From Cladorhizidae sp. MBARI D1340-BT2 (taxonomy: Eukaryota; Porifera; Demospongiae; Poecilosclerida; Cladorhizidae): a DNA stretch of 64,000 nt. A program made the translations under genes and the position numbers. Location of the stretch: positions 21,649,059 through 21,713,058 of the forward strand of contig JAQNBH010000002.1 in the NCBI GenBank assembly GCA_028752905.1, in the 5' to 3' direction. A model generated the notes under the pieces. That model did not search any database, had not been told where the DNA came from, and saw only the letters and a list, made by a program, of their open reading frames with translations. Below, piece by piece: positions 52,480-62,565 of the stretch (position 1 is its first letter; each line of letters opens with the position of its first letter).

Positions 52480-55400
52480 AAATCACCATAACTTGCTAAT
52501 ACTTAGAGTACTCAAAATTTTGGCACGTACAAAAGACAGATAATTAGAAGAGCTATCCGATGATATAAAAATTATCTTTTTTGGGTAAAGTGTAGAAAAG
52601 TTATGAGCTTCACGGCAAAAAAACAAGATTTTCGGGGGGGAAATGAGAAACATATAGACCAAATTAGGGCAAATATCAAGATAGAGAACACATAATGAAA
52701 CCTATCATTCGAATCATATCAAGTCCATTACAGTAAAGTTTGCAGAATATTATGGATGTTTGATATCAACAGAGAGCACAGAGAGAGACCTATCTTAATA
52801 GCTATATATCAAGTTTATTCAGTGAAGTGTGGAGAATCTATTTAGCATCAAGAGAGAGCAGAGAGAAACCTATCTTGTGATTCTATCAAGTCCATTACTG
52901 TGAAGTATGCGGAATATACGGATGTTTGGTATCAAGAGAGAGAACAGAGAGAGGCCTACCTTTAGAGCTATATATCAAGTCTATTCAGTGAAGTGTGGAG
53001 AATCTATGAAGCTAACATGTTTAGCTCAAGATAGAGAACACTGAGAGATACCTATCTTGCAAGTCCATTACAGTGAAGTGTGCAGAATATATGGATGTTT
53101 GGTATCAAGAGAGAGCACTTGGAGAGTCCTATCTTAATAGCTGTATAACAAGTCTATTCAGTGAAGTGTGGATAATCTACGAAGCTAACATGTTTAGCAT
53201 CAAGTAAGAGTACAATTCATAACTGCCCTAATTAACAAGACCAAAGTCCCAGATTTTGTCAACTGATAGAGAAGGCCCTTATCTGCAACATGTGAACAGA
53301 TGATCAATAAATGTAGTGGTTTTTCACTGGCAGGCCACCGCTTTGGCAACTGGAAAACGCCAGGAAAAATCCCAAACCTTACCACTTCAAATCACCATAA
53401 CTTGCTAATACTTAGAGTACTCAAAATTTTGGCACGTACAAAAGACAGATAATTAGAAGGGCTATTCGATGATATAAAAATTATCTTTTTTGGGTAAAGT
53501 GTAGAAAAGTTATGAGCTTCACGGCAAAAAAACAAGATTTTCGGGGGGGAAATGAGAAACATATAGACCAAATTAGGGCAAATATCAAGAACATGTTTAG
53601 CATCAAGTAAGAGTACAATTCATAACTGCCCTAATTAACAAGACCAAAGTCCCAGATTTTGTCAACTGATAGAGAAGGCCCTTATCTGCAACATGTGAAC
53701 AGATTATCAATAAATGTAGTTGTTTTCACTGGCAGGCCACCGCTTTGGCAACTGGAAAACGCCAGGAAAGATCCCAAACCTTACCAATTCAAATCACCAT
53801 AACTTGCTAATACTTAGAGTACTCAAAATTTTGGCACGTACAAAAGACAGATAATTAGAAGGGCTATTCGGTGATATAAAAATTATCTTTTTTGGGTAAA
53901 GTGTAGAAAAGTTATGAGCTTCACGGCAAAAAAACAAGATTTTCGGGGGGAAAATGAGAAACATATAGACCAAATTAGGGCAAATATCAAGAACATGTTT
54001 AGCATCAAGTAAGAGTACAATTCATAACTGCCCTAATTAACAAGACCAAAGTCCCAGATTTTGTCAACTGATAGAGAAGGCCCTTATCTGCAACATGTGA
54101 ACAGATTATCAATAAATGTAGTGGTTTTCACTGGCAGGCCACCGCTTTGGCAACTGGAAAACGCCAGGAAAAATCCCAAACCTTACCACTTCAAATCACC
54201 ATAACTTGCTAATACTTAGAGTACTCAAAATTTTGGCACGTACAAAAGACAGATAATTAGAAGAGCTATCCGGTGATATAAAAATTATCTTTTTTGGGTA
54301 AAGTATAGAAAAGTTATGAGCTTCACGGCAAAAAAACAAGATTTTCGGGGGGAAAATGAGAAACATATAGACCAAATTAGGGCAAATATCAAGATAGAGA
54401 ACACATAATGAAACCTATCATTCGAATCATATCAAGTCCATTACAGTAAAGTTTGCAGAATATTATGGATGTTTGATATCAACAGAGAGCACAGAGAGAG
54501 ACCTATCTTAATAGCTATATATCAAGTTTATTCAGTGAAGTGTGGAGAATCTATTTAGCATCAAGAGAGAGCAGAGAGAAACCTATCTTGTGATTCTATC
54601 AAGTCCATTACTGTGAAGTATGCGGAATATACGGATGTTTGGTATCAAGAGAGAGAACAGAGAGAGGCCTACCTTTAGAGCTATATATCAAGTCTATTCA
54701 GTGAAGTGTGGAGAATCTATGAAGCTAACATGTTTAGCTCAAGATAGAGAACACTGAGAGATACCTATCTTGCAAGTCCATTACAGTGAAGTGTGCAGAA
54801 TATATGGATGTTTGGTATCAAGAGAGAGCACTTGGAGAGTCCTATCTTAATAGCTGTATAACAAGTCTATTCAGTGAAGTGTGGATAATCTACGAAGCTA
54901 ACATGTTTAGCATCAAGTAAGAGTACAATTCATAACTGCCCTAATTAACAAGACCAAAGTCCCAGATTTTGTCAACTGATAGAGAAGGCCCTTATCTGCA
55001 ACATGTGAACAGATGATCAATAAATGTAGTGGTTTTTCACTGGCAGGCCACCGCTTTGGCAACTGGAAAACGCCAGGAAAAATCCCAAACCTTACCACTT
55101 CAAATCACCATAACTTGCTAATACTTAGAGTACTCAAAATTTTGGCACGTACAAAAGACAGATAATTAGAAGGGCTATTCGATGATATAAAAATTATCTT
55201 TTTTGGGTAAAGTGTAGAAAAGTTATGAGCTTCACGGCAAAAAAACAAGATTTTCGGGGGGGAAATGAGAAACATATAGACCAAATTAGGGCAAATATCA
55301 AGAACATGTTTAGCATCAAGTAAGAGTACAATTCATAACTGCCCTAATTAACAAGACCAAAGTCCCAGATTTTGTCAACTGATAGAGAAGGCCCTTATCT

Positions 55401-55503
55401 GCAACATGTGAACAGATTATCAATAAATGTAGTGGTTTTCACTGGCAGGCCACCGCTTTGGCAACTGGAAAACGCCAGGAAAGATCCCAAACCTTACCAC
55501 TTC
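52480..55503. repeat. Duplicated B2-D3 block (offset 1713 bp)
   Basis: Segments 52480-53790 and 54193-55503 (1311 bp each) share 'cagatgatcaat' in the B2 tail and 'ctattcgatgatat' in the following D head, marks I did not see elsewhere in region III. Between them lies one extra D3 unit (53791-54192). The repeating block is thus [B2 D3 D3] of 1713 bp, with the second copy entering a B2 after its first D. Confidence 0.85.
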
Positions 55504-58500
55504 AAATCACCATAACTTGCTAATACTTAGAGTACTCAAAATTTTGGCACGTACAAAAGACAGATAATTAGAAGAGCTATCCGGTGATATAAAAATTATC
55601 TTTTTTGGGTAAAGTGTAGAAAAGTTATGAGCTTCACGGCAAAAAAACAAGATTTTCGGGGGGAAAATGAGAAACATATAGACCAAATTAGGGCAAATAT
55701 CAAGATAGAGAACACATAATGAAACCTATCATTCGAATCATATCAAGTCCATTACAGTAAAGTTTGCAGAATATTATGGATGTTTGATATCAACAGAGAG
55801 CACAGAGAGAGACCTATCTTAATAGCTATATATCAAGTTTATTCAGTGAAGTGTGGAGAATCTATTTAGCATCAAGAGAGAGCAGAGAGAAACCTATCTT
55901 GTGATTCTATCAAGTCCATTACTGTGAAGTATGCGGAATATACGGATGTTTGGTATCAAGAGAGAGAACAGAGAGAGGCCTACCTTTAGAGCTATATATC
56001 AAGTCTATTCAGTGAAGTGTGGAGAATCTATGAAGCTAACATGTTTAGCTCAAGATAGAGAACACTGAGAGATACCTATCTTGCAAGTCCATTACAGTGA
56101 AGTGTGCAGAATATATGGATGTTTGGTATCAAGAGAGAGCACTTGGAGAGTCCTATCTTAATAGCTGTATAACAAGTCTATTCAGTGAAGTGTGGATAAT
56201 CTACGAAGCTAACATGTTTAGCATCAAGTAAGAGTACAATTCATAACTGCCCTAATTAACAAGACCAAAGTCCCAGATTTTGTCAACTGATAGAGAAGGC
56301 CCTTATCTGCAACATGTGAACAGATTATCAATAAATGTAGTGGTTTTTCACTGGCAGGCCACCGCTTTGGCAACTGGAAAACGCCAGGAAAAATCCCAAA
56401 CCTTACCACTTCAAATCACCATAACTTGCTAATACTTAGAGTACTCAAAATTTTGGCACGTACAAAAGACAGATAATTAGAAGAGCTATTCGGTGATATA
56501 AAAATTATCTTTTTTGGGTAAAGTGTAGAAAAGTTATGAGCTTCACGGCAAAAAAACAAGATTTTCGGGGGGAAAATGAGAAACATATAGACCAAATTAT
56601 GGCAAATATCAAGAACATGTTTAGCATCAAGTAAGAGTACAATTCATAACTGCCCTAATTAACAAGACCAAAGTCCCAGATTTTGTCAACTGATAGAGAA
56701 GGCCCTTATCTGCAACATGTGAACAGATTATCAATAAATGTAGTGGTTTTTCACTGGCAGGCCACCGCTTTGGCAACTGGAAAACGCCAGGAAAAATCCC
56801 AAACCTTACCACTTCAAATCACCATAACTTGCTAATACTTAGAGTACTCAAAATTTTGGCACGTACAAAAGACAGATAATTAGAAGGGCTATTCGGTGAT
56901 ATAAAAATTATCTTTTTTGGGTAAAGTGTAGAAAAGTTATGAGCTTCACGGCAAAAAAACAAGATTTTCGGGGGGAAAATGAGAAACATATAGACCAAAT
57001 TAGGGCAAATATCAAGAACATGTTTAGCATCAAGTAAGAGTACAATTCATAACTGCCCTAATTAACAAGACCAAAGTCCCAGATTTTGTCAACTGATAGA
57101 GAAGGCCCTTATCTGCAACATGTGAACAGATTATCAATAAATGTAGTGGTTTTCACTGGCAGGCCACCGCTTTGGCAACTGGAAAACGCCAGGAAAAATC
57201 CCAAACCTTACCACTTCAAATCACCATAACTTGCTAATACTTAGAGTACTCAAAATTTTGGCACGTACAAAAGACAGATAATTAGAAGAGCTATCCGGTG
57301 ATATAAAAATTATCTTTTTTGGGTAAAGTGTAGAAAAGTTATGAGCTTCACGGCAAAAAAACAAGATTTTCGGGGGGAAAATGAGAAACATATAGACCAA
57401 ATTAGGGCAAATATCAAGATAGAGAACACATAATGAAACCTATCATTCGAATCATATCAAGTCCATTACAGTAAAGTTTGCAGAATATTATGGATGTTTG
57501 ATATCAACAGAGAGCACAGAGAGAGACCTATCTTAATAGCTATATATCAAGTTTATTCAGTGAAGTGTGGAGAATCTATTTAGCATCAAGAGAGAGCAGA
57601 GAGAAACCTATCTTGTGATTCTATCAAGTCCATTACTGTGAAGTATGCGGAATATACGGATGTTTGGTATCAAGAGAGAGAACAGAGAGAGGCCTACCTT
57701 TAGAGCTATATATCAAGTCTATTCAGTGAAGTGTGGAGAATCTATGAAGCTAACATGTTTAGCTCAAGATAGAGAACACTGAGAGATACCTATCTTGCAA
57801 GTCCATTACAGTGAAGTGTGCAGAATATATGGATGTTTGGTATCAAGAGAGAGCACTTGGAGAGTCCTATCTTAATAGCTGTATAACAAGTCTATTCAGT
57901 GAAGTGTGGATAATCTACGAAGCTAACATGTTTAGCATCAAGTAAGAGTACAATTCATAACTGCCCTAATTAACAAGACCAAAGTCCCAGATTTTGTCAA
58001 CTGATAGAGAAGGCCCTTATCTGCAACATGTGAACAGATTATCAATAAATGTAGTGGTTTTTCACTGGCAGGCCACCGCTTTGGCAACTGGAAAACGCCA
58101 GGAAAAATCACAAACCTTACCACTTCAAATCATCATAACTTCCTAATACTTAGAGTACTCAAAACTATGGCACATACAAAAGACAGATAATTAGAAGGGC
58201 CATCCGGTGATATAAAAATTATCTTTTTGGGGTAAAGTGTAGAATAGTTATGAGCTTCACGGCAAAAAAACAAGATTTTCGGGGGGGAAATGAGAAACAT
58301 ATAGACCAAATTAGGGCAAATATCAAGAACATGTTTAGCATCAAGTAAGAGTACAATTCATAACTGCCCTAATTAACAAGACCAAAGTCCCAGATTTTGT
58401 CAACTGATAGAGAAGGCCCTTATCTGCAACATGTAAACAGATTATCAATAAATGTAGTGGTTTTTCACTGGCAGGCCACCGCTTTGGCAACTGGAAAACG

Positions 58501-60347
58501 CCAGGAAAAATCCCAAACCTTACCACTTCAAATCACCATAACTTGCTAATACTTAGAGTACTCAAAATATTGGCACGTACAAAAGACAGATAATTAGAAG
58601 AGCTATCCGGTGATATAAAAATTATCTTTTTTGGGTAAAGTGTAGAAAAGTTATGAGCTTCACGGCAAAAAAACAAGATTTTCGGGGGGGAAATGAGAAA
58701 CATATAGACCAAATTAGGGCAAATATCAAGATAGAGAACACATAATGAAACCTATCATTCGAATCATATCAAGTCCATTACAGTAAAGTTTGCAGAATAT
58801 TATGGATGTTTGATATCAACAGAGAGCACAGAGAGAGACCTATCTTAATAGCTATATATCAAGTTTATTCAGTGAAGTGTGGAGAATCTATTTAGCATCA
58901 AGAGAGAGCAGAGAGAAACCTATCTTGTGATTCTATCAAGTCCATTACTGTGAAGTATGCGGAATATACGGATGTTTGGTATCAAGAGAGAGAACAGAGA
59001 GAGGCCTACCTTTAGAGCTATATATCAAGTCTATTCAGTGAAGTGTGGAGAATCTATGAAGCTAACATGTTTAGCTCAAGATAGAGAACACTGAGAGATA
59101 CCTATCTTGCAAGTCCATTACAGTGAAGTGTGCAGAATATATGGATGTTTGGTATCAAGAGAGAGCACTTGGAGAGTCCTATCTTAATAGCTGTATAACA
59201 AGTCTATTCAGTGAAGTGTGGATAATCTACGAAGCTAACATGTTTAGCATCAAGTAAGAGTACAATTCATAACTGCCCTAATTAACAAGACCAAAGTCCC
59301 AGATTTTGTCAACTGATAGAGAAGGCCCTTATCTGCAACATGTGAACAGATTATCAATAAATGTAGTGGTTTTTCACTGGCAGGCCACCGCTTTGGCAAC
59401 TGGAAAACGCCAGGAAAAATCCCAAACCTTACCACTTCAAATCACCATAACTTGCTAATACTTAGAGTACTCAAAATTTTGGCACGTACAAAAGACAGAT
59501 AATTAGAAGAGCTATCCGGTGATATAAAAATTATCTTTTTTGGGTAAAGTGTAGAAAAGTTATGAGCTTCACGGCAAAAAAACAAGATTTTCGGGGGGAA
59601 AATGAGAAACATATAGACCAAATTAGGGCAAATATCAAGATAGAGAACACATAATGAAACCTATCATTCGAATCATATCAAGTCCATTACAGTAAAGTTT
59701 GCAGAATATTATGGATGTTTGATATCAACAGAGAGCACAGAGAGAGACCTATCTTAATAGCTATATATCAAGTTTATTCAGTGAAGTGTGGAGAATCTAT
59801 TTAGCATCAAGAGAGAGCAGAGAGAAACCTATCTTGTGATTCTATCAAGTCCATTACTGTGAAGTATGCGGAATATACGGATGTTTGGTATCAAGAGAGA
59901 GAACAGAGAGAGGCCTACCTTTAGAGCTATATATCAAGTCTATTCAGTGAAGTGTGGAGAATCTATGAAGCTAACATGTTTAGCTCAAGATAGAGAACAC
60001 TGAGAGATACCTATCTTGCAAGTCCATTACAGTGAAGTGTGCAGAATATATGGATGTTTGGTATCAAGAGAGAGCACTTGGAGAGTCCTATCTTAATAGC
60101 TGTATAACAAGTCTATTCAGTGAAGTGTGGATAATCTACGAAGCTAACATGTTTAGCATCAAGTAAGAGTACAATTCATAACTGCCCTAATTAACAAGAC
60201 CAAAGTCCCAGATTTTGTCAACTGATAGAGAAGGCCCTTATCTGCAACATGTCAACAGATTATCAATAAATGTAGTGGTTTTTCACTGGCAGGCCACCGC
60301 TTTGGCAACTGGAAAACGCCAGGAAAGATCGCAAACCTTACCACTTC
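55504..60347. repeat. Right part of region III: B2-rich run
   Basis: 55504-57217 (B2 D2 D3), 57218-58529 (B2 D1), then B2 units at 58530 and 59439 with no D between them. The D unit at 58127 is the last D1 in the window. Confidence 0.88.
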
Positions 60348-60425
60348 AAATCACCATAACTTGCTAATACTTAGAGTACTCAAAATTTTGGCACGTACAA
60401 AAGACAGATAATTAGAAGGGCTATC
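60253..60425. repeat. Short B1-type tract across the joint of two B2 units
   Basis: The B2 unit 59439-60347 ends with the region II tail marks 'catgtcaac' (C at 60253) and 'gatcgc' (60328-60333). The next unit starts 'gggctatccgg', unlike its B2 neighbours, before returning to 'gcttcacgg'. Both flanks are ordinary B2. Gene conversion or a double exchange with a B1 copy would leave this pattern. Confidence 0.65.
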
Positions 60426-61659
60426 CGGTGATATAAAAATTATCTTTTTTGGGTAAAGTGTAGAAAAGTTATGAGCTTCACGGCAAAAAAACAAGATTTT
60501 CGGGGGGAAAATGAGAAACATATAGACCAAATTAGGGCAAATATCAAGATAGAGAACACATAATGAAACCTATCATTCGAATCATATCAAGTCCATTACA
60601 GTAAAGTTTGCAGAATATTATGGATGTTTGATATCAACAGAGAGCACAGAGAGAGACCTATCTTAATAGCTATATATCAAGTTTATTCAGTGAAGTGTGG
60701 AGAATCTATTTAGCATCAAGAGAGAGCAGAGAGAAACCTATCTTGTGATTCTATCAAGTCCATTACTGTGAAGTATGCGGAATATACGGATGTTTGGTAT
60801 CAAGAGAGAGAACAGAGAGAGGCCTACCTTTAGAGCTATATATCAAGTCTATTCAGTGAAGTGTGGAGAATCTATGAAGCTAACATGTTTAGCTCAAGAT
60901 AGAGAACACTGAGAGATACCTATCTTGCAAGTCCATTACAGTGAAGTGTGCAGAATATATGGATGTTTGGTATCAAGAGAGAGCACTTGGAGAGTCCTAT
61001 CTTAATAGCTGTATAACAAGTCTATTCAGTGAAGTGTGGATAATCTACGAAGCTAACATGTTTAGCATCAAGTAAGAGTACAATTCATAACTGCCCTAAT
61101 TAACAAGACCAAAGTCCCAGATTTTGTCAACTGATAGAGAAGGCCCTTATCTGCAACATGTGAACAGATTATCAATAAATGTAGTGGTTTTTCACTGGCA
61201 GGCCACCGCTTTGGCAACTGGAAAACGCCAGGAAAAATCCCAAACCTTACCACTTCAAATCACCATAACTTGCTAATACTTAGAGTACTCAAAATTTTGG
61301 CACGTACAAAAGACAGATAATTAGAAGGGCTATTCGGTGATATAAAAATTATCTTTTTTGGGTAAAGTGTAGAAAAGTTATGAGCTTCACGGCAAAAAAA
61401 CAAGATTTTCGGGGGGAAAATGAGAAACATATAGACCAAATTAGGGCAAATATCAAGAACATGTTTAGCATCAAGTAAGAGTACAATTCATAACTGCCCT
61501 AATTAACAAGACCAAAGTCCCAGATTTTGTCAACTGATAGAGAAGGCCCTTATCTGCAACATGTGAACAGATTATCAATAAATGTAGTGGTTTTTCACTG
61601 GCAGGCCACCGCTTTGGCAACTGGAAAACGCCAGGAAAAATCCCAAACCTTACCACTTC
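60348..61659. repeat. B2-D2 pair ending region III
   Basis: A 909 bp B2 unit (60348-61256) and a 403 bp D2 unit (61257-61659). The following unit begins 'aaatcatcataacttgc', combining a D1 mark (catcat) with a non-D1 mark (ttgc). Confidence 0.88.
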
Positions 61660-62565
61660 AAATCATCATAACTTGCTAATACTTAGAGTACTCAAAATTT
61701 TGGCACGTACAAAAGACAGATAATTAGAAGGGCTATTCGGTGATATAAAATTATCTTTTTTGGGTAAAGTGTAGAAAAGTTATGAGCTTTACGGCAAAAT
61801 AACAAGATTTTTGGGGGGGAAATGAGAAACATATAGACCAAATTAGGGCAAATATCAAGATAGAGAACACACAATGAAACCTATCATTCGAATCATATCA
61901 AGTCCATTACAGTGAAGTGTGCAGAATATTATGGATGTTTGATATCAACAGAGAGCACAGGGAGAGACCTATCTTAATAGCTATATATCAAGTTTATACA
62001 GTGAAGTGTGGAGAATCTATGAAGCTAACCTGTTTAGCATCAAGATAGAGAACACATAGAGAAACCTATCTTGTGATTCTATGTATGCAGAATATACGGA
62101 TGTTTGGTATCAAGAGAGAGAACAGAGAGAGGCCTACCTTTAGAGCTATATATCAAGTCTATTCAGTGAAGTGTGGAGAATCTATGAAGCTAACATGTTT
62201 AGCTCAAGATAGAGAACACTGAGAGATACCTATCTTGCAAGTCCATTACAGTGAAGTGTGCAGAATATATGGATGTTTGGTATCAAGAGAGAGCACTTGG
62301 AGAGTCCTATCTTAATAGCTGTATAACAAGTCTATTCAGTGAAGTGTGGATAATCTACGAAGCTAACATGTTTAGCATCAAGTAAGAGTACAATTCATAA
62401 CTGCCCTAATTAACAAGACCAAAGTCCCAGATTTTGTCAACTGATAGAGAAGGCCCTTATCTGCAACATGTGAACAGATTATCAATAAATGTAGTGGTTT
62501 TCACTGGCAGGCCACCGCTTTGGCAACTGGAAAACGCCAGGAAAGATCCCAAACCTTACCACTTC
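61660..62565. repeat. Unit 85: isolated B1 segment inside B2 territory (906 bp)
   Basis: From about 61744 to 62298 the unit is B1: 'gatataaaattatc', 'gctttacggcaaaataac', 'acacaatgaaacc', 'gtttatacagtg', 'gaagctaacctg', 'tatgtatgcag'. From G at 62299 ('cacttggagag') it is B2, with a 402 bp-type tail ('ggttttcac', 'aaagatccc'). It is the only unit right of 31.4 kb with the T-type head haplotype, and its right switch falls in the same interval as in the unit at 12044. Confidence 0.85.

Larger units (their letters stand above)
31401..61659. repeat. Region III: interspersed B2 (909 bp) and D (401-403 bp) units
   Basis: B2 units start at 32610 (910), 34326, 36041, 38562, 40276, 41588, 42899, 44209, 45923, 47235, 48546, 49857, 50766, 52480, 54193, 55504, 57218, 58530, 59439 and 60348. 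The remaining units are class D, singly or in runs of up to three. All heads I read here have the 'gcttcac(g/c)gc' haplotype. D units fall into D1 ('aaatcatcataacttcc', 'gggccatccgg', 'gaatagttatg'), D2 ('aaatcaccataacttgc', 403 bp) and D3 (as D2 but 'ggttttcac', usually 402 bp). Confidence 0.93.
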
